Below, one piece after another: positions 22,552 through 35,165 of a stretch of 64,000 bases of DNA. The number at the start of each line of letters is the position of its first letter. Positions within the stretch are counted from its first letter, which is position 1. A program made the translations under genes and the position numbers. Source of the DNA: Jacaranda mimosifolia. Taxonomy: Eukaryota > Streptophyta > Magnoliopsida > Lamiales > Bignoniaceae. The notes below the pieces were generated by a model, which made no database searches, had not been told where the DNA came from, and saw only the letters and a program-made list of their open reading frames with translations. The DNA lies in contig CM032121.1 of the NCBI GenBank assembly GCA_018894105.1, forward strand, positions 4,754,507-4,818,506. The letters run 5' to 3'.

Positions 22552-24891
22552 GTTGCTCTTGATCATTTACAACAACCTTCAAGCTGCTTTTCTCTACACC
22601 TAAATGAAAATACAGCTTTAGTTCTTGTTTCTCTAGTCCTCACTGGATCAAACTATTGTTCCTAGGCACGAGCCATGCGTATGGCCTATTATCCAAGAAC
22701 AAACTTCAATTCGTTGATGGCTCAATCAAACCCCATTTGCCGTACTTCACCCTGTCTATCTCATTAATAGACTCCCAACACCACTCCCCAATCTTAAATC
22801 TCCCTTTGAACTACTCTTCTATAAATCGCCGTGCTATACACTACTTGGAGTCTTCAGATCCCTTTGTTTTGCATCCACCATCATTGCCCATTGATCTAAA
22901 TTTATTCCACGAGCTGTGAAATGCGTATTTCTTGGTTTTAAACTAGGTACAAAAGGCTACCTTCTCCTTGAAATGTCCTCTAACCTTATATTCTTCTCTC
23001 GTAATGTCAAATTCTTTGAAAATATCTTTCCCTTTGCCTTTTCTTCTATCATTCCTTGTCTTCCATTTTCTCAACCAAACAACAATAGATACTCAATATC
23101 CCGATCCACTTCTCCGTTCAACTAATCCTACACCAAGCTCCACCACTATCAGATGCTCTACTAGGCTATAGTTATCTCCAACATACCTCCAAGATTATCA
23201 TTGTTCCTTCTCAATCTCTGCGGCTACCAATTCATTGACCACATGTATTCTTTACCCTATTTCTTCTTCTATTTCTTATTGATATTTATCTCCTAATCAT
23301 CGTTCTTTTGGTCTTTCTATTTCCTTTTTTGTTGAACCTAAAACCTACAACCAGGCCATCAAATATGATGTTCGGCCTCAATCTATGCAGTTCGAGATAA
23401 ATGCTCTTGAGCAAAATGGGACATGGACCCTAACTGAGTTACCTCCTAGAAAGTCTCCTATAAGATGTAAATAGGTGTTTTGAATGAAGTATAAGCCAGA
23501 TGGAAGTATTGAGCATCACAAAGCACGTCTTGTAGCTAAAGGATACACTCAGACAGAGGGTGTCAATTACTTTGACACATTCTCTTCGGTTGCCAAAATG
23601 ACTATCATTCATTTGCTCCTTACTCTCGCCTCTATTCATGGTTGGCATCTTCAGCAGTTGGAGGTGAATAACACCTTCTTACATGGTGAATTAACTGAAG
23701 AATTTTACATGTATCTTCCTCCTAGGTTTAATTCAGCTCATCCCTATTAAGTTTGTCGTTTAAGACAATCACTTTATGGACTAAAGCAAGCTAGTACGCA
23801 ATAGTTTTCAAAGCTTTCTTCATCCTTAATCTGTCTGGGTTACTTACAGTCAAAATCAGATTATTCACTCTTTACTAAGTCTAACACCTCATCCTTTATT
23901 GCCATACTTGTTTATGTAGATGATATCATTCTTGCAGGGAATAATATACAAGAAATCTACGACATCAAACACTATCTTGATCGCACTTTCAAGATTAAAG
24001 ACCTTGGAGCTCTTAAATATGTTTTAGGTCTAGAAATCGTTAGAACTTCTAAAGGAATTTCTGTTTCACAAAGAAAGTATGCTCTCGATATTCTTTTTGA
24101 TGTTGGTTTTCTTGCATGGAAACCTGCTACTATCCCAATGGACCCTGGTGTTAAACTAAGTAAAGATTCTAGTACTCCTTTAAAGGATATTTCTATTTAC
24201 CGACGGCTTATTGGGCATCTGTTTTACTTATGCAACACACAACCATACATCTCTTATGCTATTAGGTAATTGAGCCAATATCTATCCACCCCAACTTCTC
24301 TTCATTTACATGTGGCTGAACGTGTGCTTCGCTATATAAAATGTGCTCGTGGGAAAAGGACTTTGCTTCCCTGCTACTTCATCAATTCACCTTCATGCCT
24401 TTAGCGACTCTGACTGGGCTGGCTGTATTGATTCTCGCCGCTCTGTTACTGGATTTTGTGTTTATATTGGTGATTTTCTCATCAGTTGGAAATCAAAGAA
24501 GCAAAGTACTTTTTCTCGATCAACTTCTGAAGCCAAATATCACGCTCTCAGTGCTACTACATGTGAACTCCAGTGGATTACTAATCTTTTGGATGATTTC
24601 CATTCTTCACCTTTGAAGCTTGCCTTACTTTATTATGACAATTGTTCTTCCATCCACATAGCCGCCAATCATACTTTTTATGAACGAACAAAGCATATAG
24701 AATTGGATTGTCACATAGTTCGTGAAAAACTTCATAGTGGATTAATACATCTGCTCCCAGTTCATTCCATTAACCAACTTGCTGACATTCTTACAAAACC
24801 TTTGGTTGCCAGCTTATTTCAAACATTAATTTCCAAGTTGGGCTTGGTTGCCAAGTGGCATGTGATCCAATGGTATAAGTCTCCCATATAA
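22552..24891 (+). pseudogene. Copia gag-pol remnant (gag start, RT, RNase H)
   Basis: A Ty1/copia polyprotein remnant. It starts near 22552 with a gag-like MVALDHLQQ frame that breaks within about 40 codons. After noncoding or frameshifted sequence the reverse transcriptase runs from about 23340: [19 protein letters not shown] (near 23530), SLYGLKQAS, the catalytic YVDDIILAG (near 23920) and LGLEI. RNase H follows, with SDSDWAGCIDSRRS (near 24405), KYHALSATTCEL and ELDCHIVREKL. The longest open part is 24343-24891. Stops interrupt RT near 23472, 23748, 23803 and 24268. Several sit where relatives have tryptophan or glutamine codons, so each fits a single transition. Protease and integrase are absent. 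It is not functional. Confidence 0.85.
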
Positions 24892-25012
24892 TATGGGAGG
24901 TTAGGAGTTCGAGCCTGAACAGACTTCTAATGTGCGTGTGTATAAAAAAAAAAAAGAAGCTAGGCTTGGTTGATATATACTGCCCAGCTTGAGGAAGGGG
25001 TCCTAAACTAAT

Positions 25013-26245
25013 TGATGGGTGTCGAATCCAACAAAAATAATTTCCTACTCTAAAGATATGATTTGTAATTAGTGGTGAGTAGGGTCATATTCCACAGAGA
25101 CAGGTAAATTTTGTTTCCTTCAAGTTTACTAAATAAAATAAAATAGAAGGGGGGGGGGATTTTTATGAAACGGAAGACTAGAATCTTAAAAGTAAATAAA
25201 TCACAAACAAAAATAAAGAATCAATAAGAATGAAATTTAGCCTAAGGTAAAATTTTCAATTTGGTTCTCAGATTTTGATCATTGATGCAAAGATTAATTC
25301 CTCTTTTTTTGAATAGACTGGTTATAGTTACTCGAACGTCATAATAACCACTCTCTCCTTACTATCTCAATAACTAAGAGCAGCTCATTAGTTATTTCCC
25401 TTACCAATAAATAACCTTAAAGAAGTGCTCCTAGGATTTAATTTATCAACAACATTAAAAACTAGAGAGACCCAACCCTAGCCAACAAACACACACGAGC
25501 AGGGTTCATTTAAACTAGATTATTTATCCACATAACATAAATCATGCATGTGGTCACCACACATAACTATGTTATTTGCCACAAATATTAGAACAATTAA
25601 ATAATTACAGATTTAATGTTCTGATTGACATGACAATTATTCTAAGCTATCAAATTCGGAACCTAAATTCAATGAACCTGAATAATCGTAATGAAAACGA
25701 AAGATAAATAAATACTCAAGGAATAAGAAAAACAAAATAAATCATTTAGATCTCACAAATACTGAATAACCAAAATTTCGATAATTCCTTAGACTAGAAG
25801 AAGAGATTAGCAACTCATGGGAAGGAGAAAACACAGGAAACTAAAAATATGCTAAACAAAAAAATGAAAAACTACATTATGAAAGAAACCTAGTTCCCTA
25901 TAAATAGTCTATTACTACTAATACAATTGGAAAACTAATAAGAGTCCTACCAGAGTAGGAAAACTAAACCTATCCTAATTAAAGAAATAAAAATTAAAAT
26001 ATTCTAGGAACATATAACTGCCAAAACATGTCCACACTCGAATTATTTCCTTCTTCCGTTTCTCATCTCCTCAGGAATGCGATCTTTGCTCCAAGCACAT
26101 CAAAAACTCGATTTCCAACTGCATTTAGCTTGAATCTTCAATTTGCTTAACAAAACATAAAAATTAAAACCCCACAATTAAGCATTTTTACTATTAATCA
26201 CAAGGGAACATTATACGAATAAAAAAACAAAAACGCAACTTAACA
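25013..26245. mobile_element. Solo-LTR-like insertion at the copia 3' LTR edge
   Basis: Begins TGATGGGTGTCGAATCC and ends CAACTTAACA (TG...CA). It is flanked by an exact duplication CTAAT (25008-25012 and 26246-26250), or 6 bp counting the preceding A. It interrupts the copia element between its polypurine tract and the body of the 3' LTR. Its 1233 bp have no coding potential. It contains a CATATTCCACAGAGACAGG segment of the kind seen in long plant LTRs. The family is not assigned. Confidence 0.6.
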
Positions 26246-26516
26246 CTAATATTTTGCAGATTGAATAAAATCTTCATCTAATCTTATCTGCAGATTTTCT
26301 ATTTTGTGTAAAGATAGAATCAAATCTTTAGTTGATAGGATTAGCTTATTTTCTATTTTAACAGATTTTTGTCTTCTTTCTCAAGACTTTGCTTGTATGT
26401 ATTCACATTTTCTGACTTTCATTCTTGTAAATATAGAGTTCAATATAAAACAAAATTCTGTCAATTACAAATTTTATTTTTGCTGTATTATGCTTGAGAT
26501 TCATGTAATATTAATA

Positions 26517-26774
26517 TTTTATGTGATCACTAGTATTATATCAAGATTTTATATTATCGTATATTGTTAATACAGAAGGATAACAAATGGAATACAGATA
26601 TAAATATAGATATAGATCAAACTAATGATTGAAATATAAATATATATATATATATATTGATGTAATGATTAGAAATTATTAGAAAATTTTAAGAATACTT
26701 AAAAATATTAAAATATGTTTTGTGCTTAAACATTTAATTTGCTTTTTCAAAAATTTTCCAAGGTGGATCTAAAG
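26517..26774. other. AT-rich spacer
   Basis: Simple AT-rich DNA including a (TA)n tract near 26641-26658. No gene. Confidence 0.5.
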
Positions 26775-27339
26775 TAGGGCTGTCAATGGATCGAATTTTG
26801 ATTCGAATATGAACTTTAATAATTTTTTATTAAATTAATATTCTTATATATAATATTAATAAAGATTTTAAAATAAAATCTATATATTATATTAACCTAA
26901 TATCTATTTGAATGTCTATATTATCCTATTAATATTAAGCATTTAGCCTAAAAAAATAAGAGAAATACTAATAAAATGTCAAATATAATAATGTATAATA
27001 GTCCATCTATGTATTCATATAAAGTGAAATTGGCTTTTACTATTCAAATATTTAACTTTTGGACTAATAAATAATAAAAAGTTGTTAAAATTTAAATATA
27101 ACGTAAATTTACTTTATAAATACAATATTTTTATATAATTCAAAGAAGGGAAAGATAACATATTAAATTGGGTTGGATTTTTTTTTTTTTTTTTTGGTAT
27201 CTTTGGATGTTCATCGGATTTGAATATGGTATTGAATAATAAACATCTTATTGGATATCGATCGAATTTATATATAAATTTTAATAATCGAATTTAAATA
27301 TGACTGATTCGACCTAAATTCAATCCATTGACAACCCTA
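26775..27339. mobile_element. hAT-type non-autonomous element, 565 bp
   Basis: The left end reads TAGGGCTGTCAATGGATCGA and the right end, inward, reads TAGGGTTGTCAATGGATTGA, nearly identical inverted repeats of about 24 bases. The left flank ATCTAAAG (26767-26774) and the right flank ATCAAAG (27340-27346) look like an 8-bp duplication with one base lost. The AT-rich interior has no transposase; a T-run lies near 27178-27195. Confidence 0.7.
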
Positions 27340-27544
27340 ATCAAAGAAAGCATCCAAATGCTTGCAAGGATTAATATCAGTACTCCACAAAACTACTATA
27401 TAATGGCTTCATTTTTAGTTTTTCTAAGTAAATAACGAAAATACCATTCCTTCTTCACAAGACAAATGTTGAAAATTGTAAGACTCATGATATGCAGTTC
27501 AGTAACCAATTCAACACTTTCCCCTCGTCATTCTCCTCCTCCTT

Positions 27545-27582
27545 TCTTCTTCTTCTTCTTCTTCTTCTTCTTCTTCTTCTTC
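27545..27582. repeat. (CTT)n microsatellite
   Basis: About twelve perfect CTT units, preceded by CTCCTC units. Confidence 0.9.
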
Positions 27583-29868
27583 CATTTTTTTTTTCTATAT
27601 TTATTTTCACAAGCCACTCTGCCTAAGGGTGTCAAATAAATTTAAATTAAAATGGGTTAGGTTCAATACAAATTTGAGTAAAAGGGTTGGAAATAAGTCC
27701 GATCCAAAACAATTTGGGTTGGTTCCAAAAGGTAGATAACTTTACACATAACTCAATATATAATCTTTTTCAATATAATGAGATGATTTATTAAATTATA
27801 TACTTACTTCATTAATCTTTATCATAATATATAATTGCATTAAAAAAATTTATTATGAATAGTATTTATTCCAAAAAAAAATTAATAGGTTTGAAGAAAA
27901 TTGTATAATTGTTGTATCTACAAGTGTAGATTTCAATAATAAATCTTTCGATTTTCATTTTTTAAAATTGATAAACATGAATGCATGCCGATTTTCTTTA
28001 ACTTATACACACATATGTGGGATGTCCGCTAGATTCGAACTCTCAACCTCACAATTTATATATGAAACTTATTTTACTAGCCTAAATACCATTTAACAAT
28101 GCTAGTCTTTACTATATTAGCATATAATATCAGCTAAACAGTTAATTATATTTTTCTCTTGAATTAATAAAAATAAAATACTTCACAAGACTTCTAGATA
28201 TTATTCATATATTAAAATTTATATTACGAAATAATTCTACACAACTAATTTGTTGTATTCATCATAAGATTGTGGAAATTTTTTGACACACTAGTGCAAA
28301 TAATTTGTTTGGATGAACTTAATATACAAATAATGATTTTCAAAACCTTTTCACCTTCTCTAATTTTGACAATATATCAATACAAACAACTCTCTCAAAT
28401 GTATTTTCTAAATAGAATATAAAAACTATTTTTTGAATATTAAACCACAAATACAAAAAAAAAAAAGAAAAAAGAAAAAAAAAGGGGAAAAGGACAAGGG
28501 AGAAAAAAGAAAAAAAAAGAAAAGAAAGGTCGTAGCCACGTCTCCCTTGTCACATTGTGCTAGGATTCCAATCCAACTTTTCCCCACCTTTTCCTGCAGT
28601 ATATGTTATCATATCTCTCTCGATAGATTCAAACCACAAAACGGCTATCACCTCTGACGCCCCTCTTCCTTTTTGTACATAGAAACAGCCAGCAATTTGA
28701 TCATTAGGTGCGCATCATATATTTATCTGCTTATCTGCAGGAACCAAATCATGAAGTCTTGTCCCTTAATGTGATATTACTAAAGTACCACTTTTAAGGA
28801 TGCCCATGTCTAGAAACTCGGAAAGAATGGAGGATTCGAATATTTACAATATGAAATATCCTATTTATATTCTAGGGGCACGTAAGTGAAAAAATAACAA
28901 TGAAAGAAGAAATATGATCTGATGAAATGGATCACTGAACTTAATGGGTTCGACCCACTTAAAATTCAACCAGTGTAAATATTGACTTCCACAACCATAA
29001 AAGATATTGAATTAATTGTTTTCTAATTCGAGCATTGTTTCTACACGAGCATATTCTTGAAATAGAAGTCCACAACTCAATGATTTTCGAAAAGAATTTC
29101 CAATCCAATTCCATACGACATCAGAATACAACTTGAATTTTTAACACCATCGCCTTTTGTTGTTCTAATGTACCCAATAAATCATTATGATAACACTATA
29201 AGAATTCTATTTATTGTTTTTAAGATGTAAGTTACCTACAGTTAATAACTTGTTATCTTTCTAACATTTTAAACTACCTCTATCGGTGTAGCTGATTGGG
29301 CGTTAGAAAATGCTGAAGAACTTCTGACGATCTTAACGTGCTTGTTATTTTTAGGACTGAAGCTCAAGACCCGACCTAATATTTTCGACCTAAAATAAAA
29401 GAAATTTCTCGTACACCCATCAAATACGAAAAAATGGTGATTGGCACCAAGAATTGTGAGCCCTAATATATTTTCTTGAAGGCATCATGCAAGTGGCAGA
29501 AGTTAAGTGTGATATTTTGTGGGCAAGGCTTAGATTAAGGAACAAAGGTAAAGGGATTGTGCCCTTTGCAGAGAAGATATGAAATGATGGAAATTCCAGC
29601 TATCAAAAGGTTCCGTGTATCTGCAAGGGACCACCATGATAGCAGAATCATGTATATATGTTTCGCATTCCTGCAAGTCCTTGTCAAACAATGAGTACCT
29701 CCTGGACCAGATGACTCAGGCCTTAACTCTTCCTCTCCAGCCAAAAGACTATGCCACCTGAGCTCCCTTATTCTATTCAACCTCAGTAAACACATTCATT
29801 TTCCATCCTTTTTTATGATTGATGTATTTCATTTTATTTTACCAATTAGGCTGTTATAACCTGCCTAT
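27583..29868. other. Gene-free DNA
   Basis: A possible one-sided hAT remnant begins near 27625 (AAGGGTGTCAAATAAATTT) with no matching right end found. A purine-rich A/G tract lies at 28455-28530. The minus frame at 29535-29795 (86 codons) has no domain I recognise, and I do not call it. Confidence 0.45.
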
Positions 29869-29876
29869 CCCCAGCA

Positions 29877-30586
29877 TAGGTTTGGCAATTTAAACCCATC
29901 CCGCTAGTACCCGCTCCGATCCACCCTGATGGGTAGGGTAAAAAACCCAATCCACATGGTTTTAGTGCAAATTTTGTGTGGAACGGGATATAGCATTAAC
30001 AATTTTTTTTTTGGTTATAACATTAACAATTTTTTTTTTTAAATTTTAGATGATAAACCTCTCGAGTTGGGTGAGTATGTTACAATTAATAATGATATCA
30101 AAGATGACGAAGATTCTCCTGTGCCACTTGCTTGATGACGATGGAGAGTTATGCTATAGTATCAAGTGTAGATTTTATCATTTTTATGATTGACTTTTTT
30201 ATATTCTAGTTTTTTGTTGGCATATTTGGATATTATCATGTTAATTTATCTTTATTTTTATGATATTGTTGCGAGTTGACATATTGCACAGATTATTGAA
30301 AGGCTTAACAAAATATGTATTTGATTTTTGTGGCTATGATATTTATAAAAACAAAGCTATTGTTTTGTTTGAAATTGTATTAAGTTGATGTGAATTGGAC
30401 GGATCAAGGCGGGGTGGAGCGGGACGGGTGTGGGTTTTATATATTTAATGTGAACTAGGTTGATATTTTCAAATCTAAAATCCGCGGAGCGGGACAGGGT
30501 GGGGCGGATTTCAAAATATTTTTCTAAATGTGAAGCGAGTTCGGATTTAAGAAAAACCCACCCCAACCGCCCCATTGCCAAGCCTA
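29877..30586. mobile_element. hAT-type non-autonomous element with exact 8-bp duplication
   Basis: Flanked on both sides by CCCCAGCA (29869-29876 and 30587-30594), an exact and non-AT-rich 8-bp duplication. The left end reads TAGGTTTGGCAATTTAAACC and the right end, inward, reads TAGGCTTGGCAATGGGGCGG. Subterminal DNA on both sides is rich in ACCC/GGGT and GCGGG words. A short stretch near 30055-30140 might be the tail of a lost coding region. Length 710 bp. Confidence 0.78.
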
Positions 30587-30594
30587 CCCCAGCA

Positions 30595-33195
30595 AGTACT
30601 ATGCCAGTTGATCGTAAATATTGTGTCTATGCATGTAAGTGACATGTTTATTCAGGCTTTTAGGACCCCAAGTCTTGTAAGGAATGTGAATAGGTGCCAT
30701 GTTATGAGCTCATTGACTTTCATAATTATCTCTAAATTTAGAGTGCAATCTAAAATTGGGCCATGAACAAAATGTGGACATACAGCAGATATACATGAGT
30801 TCTTTATCCAAAAACTAGATGTTATATTCGCTTCTTTAGTTTTTAGTTTATATAGGATGGGATATCACATTCACTCTTTCTTCATAATGCAAATTTCTCA
30901 TCATGGCCTGCCACAATCTAAAATCAGTCTTCAAAGCATTTTGCCCGATAAGTTCAGGAGGTGACTTCTACGTGCATAGCATTTTACATAACACCCTAGT
31001 TTATGATATTTTTGCTGGTGATTGACTCTAAACACAATTTGTCACAACCTTGAGCTTATGAGGCTGCTGGATATGATAATTGCTTCCAAACCCACTGAAT
31101 ACGAATTCAATTTGGGTTATGAAATCTTGCCCAAAAGGAATAATATAATAGATGCAGGTGAGCTTTCAACCAAAATTTCTGTAGTGTTCACTTTTCAATT
31201 TGCAACTTACTAGGAACGTGGCATCACAGACATAGTACCATATTGTAAGCCAAAATACAGGCCAAAAACCACAGCTTAGGCCAATGAGTTTTCCAGCAAC
31301 ACTTGAGAAAAAGTAGGATTAATTGTTATGTTCATTGTTTATGGGAAAGAGATGTTGCCACTACACATAAAAGGTTAATGATCCTTGAAACCAAATGACT
31401 TGATGAGCTAATGATGTTACCTGGATTAGCCAAGGTACCCGAGTACATCAACTTGAAGAATGAGGCAAAGATTCCTAGCATCCATAGAACTATTTTTAAC
31501 AAGAAATGAAATCCACTTGACTGTTGGAATAGCATCAAAATGGACATATAATACGATTCTGGGCTAATGTGAACCATTAGATGGAAGATCTTTTGCACAC
31601 TCTGTACAGTTCCATTTCCAAGCATATATGATGGTTTTTGTTGAAAAAACAGCAAAAAAGAAAGAATGAATCAGCTATCCCTTTTATGCACCACTACTTT
31701 ACTGAACACTCGATATTCTTCGGCCAGGAGATCAATTCTCATTGTCAGCAGCACTTGAATCAGAAGCCGTTCTAGACCCTATTGATTCTCTCAGTTACTC
31801 TTTTTTTTTTTCCTTTGCTTGAAATTTTTAAAACTAGAGATAATTATACATTTACTTTTACTTACCTCGAATATGTCCTAAGGGCACATTGACCAAACTA
31901 TCCCTGAACATAATATATAGGGATGGTAGTGGGGTGGATTTGGGGTGAGTTAGGCTCGCCCCATACCCTGCCCCGCCCTATCCCACCCTACCTCGTCCCG
32001 TCGGGTTGGCGGGTTTAACCCGCCAACTTAGAAAGAATTAAAAAAATTGGAATCAGTCAATGGAAGCATCAAATTAGAATCATTTAATAGCAATTAAAAT
32101 TCAAATTTTAAGTATAAAAATGAAAAATCCATGCAAACAAAATAAGATTCTAGAAGCAAGGTAGAAGATAAAAGTGGAATTAAAGTAATAATTAGCACAA
32201 CATCCAAATTTTTATACATTGTGAGTTTGTGACAGTAAACTGAAACAAAAAAATATAAAATAAATTATTATTATTATTATATGGGGCGGGGTGGCGGGTT
32301 AGGTAAATCCCATGCCTTGCTCCAAATAATTCGGGTTATGAAAAACGCTTCTCATTACCCTAACCCTTACCCTGTTTAGCCATCCCAAACCCGTCTTATT
32401 CGGGACGGATTGAGTTCGAGTTTGGATTTTGACCCGCCTCATTATTATTCTTAATAATATAAAATATTAGAGTGGGTTGCTAAGAACAGTAAGCCCAGCC
32501 CGTAGAATAATCGAACACTCCAACCACCAACATTCATGACAATGAAAGGAGATTTGATCATATTTTTACTACTCGATTCGAGCATTTCCTCAAAGCAAGT
32601 GCATTTTGAAGCAGAGATCCGCATAATTGAATTTCACTCAGTCAATTCCCGGAAAGATCCCATTATTCAGATTTGGGCTGCATCATTTCCCTACCAAAAT
32701 GATCCTTCAAGTTGTCCCCATAAGAAGGTAGTAACTAGTGATGTAGCTTCAAATTTCAGGACTACTTACTCTATTTTTCTTCCCAAGAAAAAAATAAAGC
32801 TAACAAAACCCTTGTGTTCATTTTCTCAAACAATCACACAAACATTAGCAACACGGCTATAGAAAAATTCCATCACTGAGACAGATATACAAGATTTAAT
32901 GTGACGTTCAATTAACAAGATAAAAACATATTCAAGTCATGATCGATCTATATTAATAACCACTGCTGCATAAACTGCAGTATTTGATTGCTATAAAGTT
33001 TTGAGAATCAGGGTAAAATAAATTATTGACCAAGAGAGGAATTTATACAATGACAACAGAAGGAATGTCCCAAAAACACTGATTCTCTTCTTTCATTCCT
33101 ATGTGCTACTTCATATGTGGTATTTAACATGCAAGAGTCACTCCATATTCTTTTCTTTCAAAAGATATATTCCCCCATCTGGCACAACCCCACCA
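30595..33195. other. Gene-free DNA with one probable aged element
   Basis: Between about 31916 and 32390 GC-rich words repeat in inverse order at both ends (GGGATGGTAGTGGGG on the left; GGGATGGCTAAACAGGG inward from the right). This suggests another hAT-type element, but no duplication could be fixed. The 108-codon frame at 32536-32862 shows no family resemblance. Confidence 0.4.
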
Positions 33196-33208
33196 CTTAT
33201 CCTCCTAC

Positions 33209-33215
33209 TTATAAG
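33209..33215 (+). promoter_or_regulatory. Candidate TATA box of the RADIALIS-like gene
   Basis: TTATAAG lies about 150 bases upstream of the ATG at 33361, predicting transcription starting near 33240. A single motif match, so only moderate support. Confidence 0.4.
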
Positions 33216-33360
33216 GAGCTCAATCGACAGTATGTGCATCAGCCTTTGCCCCTTTTCACTTGATTCATTTGGCCTCAGCAGATCCTCCCAAAGATCTCCT
33301 GTTTTTCTTGTTTCTCCTGAAGTTTTACCTGCCAACTTTTGAAATACTAGTCATCAAAAC

Positions 33361-33621
33361 ATGGCGTCAAATTCCCTTTCTTCCTCGTCACGCAGCTCCA
33401 GTTCCACCTGGACGCCATTGCAAAACAAACAATTCGAGAAGGCCCTAGCCATCTACGATAAGGACACCCCAGACCGTTGGCAAAATATTGCCAGGGCCGT
33501 GGGGGGGAAATCTGCTGAGGAAGTTAAAAGGCACTATGAGATTCTTGTAGAGGACCTCAAGCACATTGAGTCTGGTAATGTCCCATTCCCAAATTACAGA
33601 TCAAACGGGAACAGCCGCTGA
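33361..33621 (+). CDS. RADIALIS-like single-SANT/MYB protein
   Basis: A small plant protein of the RADIALIS/RL (RSM) group, which carries one MYB-like SANT domain. In known members it competes with larger MYB partners to shape flower asymmetry or seedling growth. The frame is 86 codons, typical for the group. After a serine-rich N-terminus the domain spans about residues 14-65, with the aromatic core W17, W40 and Y59 and the family signature [19 protein letters not shown]. The end, [12 protein letters not shown], is also typical. The start is the first ATG of the frame, with a plausible TATA box upstream. A donor follows the stop at 33638 (GCAGAG, then GTAACA), and an acceptor (TTGCAG) ends at 34173, so the gene likely has a 3' UTR intron and a final exon from 34174. 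Which RL paralogue it is cannot be told. Confidence 0.92.
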   Translation: MASNSLSSSSRSSSSTWTPLQNKQFEKALAIYDKDTPDRWQNIARAVGGKSAEEVKRHYEILVEDLKHIESGNVPFPNYRSNGNSR

Positions 33622-33637
33622 TTAGTAGGAAGCAGAG

Positions 33638-34173
33638 GTAACAATCTTGAACTCTCTACGTTTTTGTTTAACTAACAAGTTCATTACAGGTTGATCGAAC
33701 TGATAACCAACCCAAAGTTTCCATGTCTGAACTACTTATCATTCTTTGGACTAACCCAAAGTCCAAAGAATGCCCACATGAGATCTGATCTAATCCCACT
33801 CCCTTTGTATGGATAACATACCAATGGCCATATATGCTCATTAAATCCTTATTCAAATAATTCCATGTGAGATAGATCATAGATACACTGGAGGCCATTT
33901 GTTATCTGACATTAATGTAGATACTCTTTGAGGCCTAAACTCAATATGATATTCCCTCTTTCTCAAACTCTTTTGCCAACTTTATGACATTAAAATCTTT
34001 GTCCTGACATGACTTTGTGTCATTTTGCCAAAACTTCTGGACATCAAACTCAACAAAACCTTTTTCTTTCCGGAATTCTCAAGGGTTCTTCATGCTGCAT
34101 ATTGTTTATGAGATTTTACCATATCTTTCAGACTCTCTAACCTCTCAACTTCTATCTCATTCATTTCTTGCAG
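33638..34173 (+). other. Probable 3' UTR intron of the RADIALIS-like gene
   Basis: GT at 33638-33639 and AG at 34172-34173 with a pyrimidine-rich approach (CATTTCTTGCAG). The junction lies 16 bases after the stop codon, too close to trigger exon-junction decay. The final non-coding exon would start at 34174 and end near 34370. Confidence 0.55.
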
Positions 34174-34673
34174 GCTGTTGGAGTACAAGAGATCATTGCA
34201 TCAAAGTTAAACAGACTATTACAGCAGGAGCTACAAGAAAATCCTTAATACGTGTATTGCTAAAGCAAATCGAAACACTCCTGCAAATGGTGTAGTAGAT
34301 TATTGCACGTGTAGCATGTAATCTACCAAGCTGTAATTTTTCCCTTTTTCTGAGTATTGAAATAACAATGCATTATCGGTTGAATCAAGGAAGTTTTTGA
34401 ACTCTTGACGTGCATGTATAACTAAAAAAATCTAATCATAACCCTTTTAGCAACCATGGTAAATGAAACCAGATCAGACTGGAGAACCCACATCACCTCT
34501 CAAGGCATTGTAATTAGAAAATATTTACTGCCCATTCCAAGTAAGATTTTCAAGAAAATCTGAGGCCCGTGAAAATTGGATTTGCATAAGCAAGAAATCT
34601 GGAGACAAAATAATAATGGTTTGTTTGTTTATGTTGTTTGTACACTCATTTCCCTTCCAAAATATTAAAATTG

Positions 34674-35006
34674 GGGAATGTTTGGTTATTTTTCCTCAAA
34701 ATAATATTAGTTTGGGGAAATATAACCAAACATATCCTTATTTTTTTTCCAAAACACACATTTTTTAATATATACATATATATATATATATTATACATTA
34801 TTATTTTAACATTAAAAAAAATCACTCAATTTCATTTTCGCCTCAAAAACCCAACAAAAAAATATTGATTTGATTGATTTCTACAGTAAAAAATGTTTTC
34901 CCCAAAACATAAACGAACATACCAAAAAACAACTTTCACATTCTCCAATAATTCATTCTCTCAAAACACATAATAAAATCACACAAAAAAATAACCAAAC
35001 ATTCCC
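34674..35006 (+). mobile_element. Intact copy of the GGGAATGTTTGGTTAT MITE family
   Basis: The two ends are perfect inverted repeats over about 20 bases (GGGAATGTTTGGTTATTTTT and its complement). The core of this 333-bp element matches the elements at 16835 and 17855: a TATACATATATATATA tract, CATTTTCGCCTC, AATATTGATTTG and CCAAAACATAAACG. No clear target duplication. Confidence 0.7.
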
Positions 35007-35029
35007 TTAATTTTTCCAAAATACCCTCT

Positions 35030-35165
35030 TGTATACTTCATTATCTCCAAAACTTTCTCATTTTTCTAATATATTTATACAAATATATATCATATATATT
35101 TTATTATTATTCTTACAATAAAAAAATTATTCAATTACATTTTCACCCCAAAAATTCAACAAAAA
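35030..35165 (+). mobile_element. Partial MITE copy, same family
   Basis: Repeats the central part of the preceding element (ATATATATCATATATATTTT, then CATTTTCACCCCAAAAATTC) without the terminal inverted repeats. Confidence 0.5.

Larger units (their letters stand above)
20337..26516 (+). mobile_element. Decayed Ty1/copia retrotransposon with nested insertions
   Basis: The two LTRs (about 265 bp each) share the TTGAATAAAATCTTCATC and TTTGCTTGTAT segments. The 5' LTR is 20337-20430 plus 22336 to about 22507, split by an insertion. The 3' LTR runs from about 26246 to about 26516; its first bases also flank the PPT at about 25005-25012 because of an insertion there. A primer-binding-site-like TGGTATCAGTG starts at 22507 and a purine tract GAGGAAGGGG (24991-25000) precedes the 3' LTR. 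The inner part holds only a gag start, then reverse transcriptase and RNase H. Protease and integrase are missing. LTR edges are approximate to a few bases. Confidence 0.75.

Noticed and set aside
29535..29795. 86-codon minus frame as a possible small gene
   Set aside because: No recognisable domain, no promoter or splice context, and no conserved motif.
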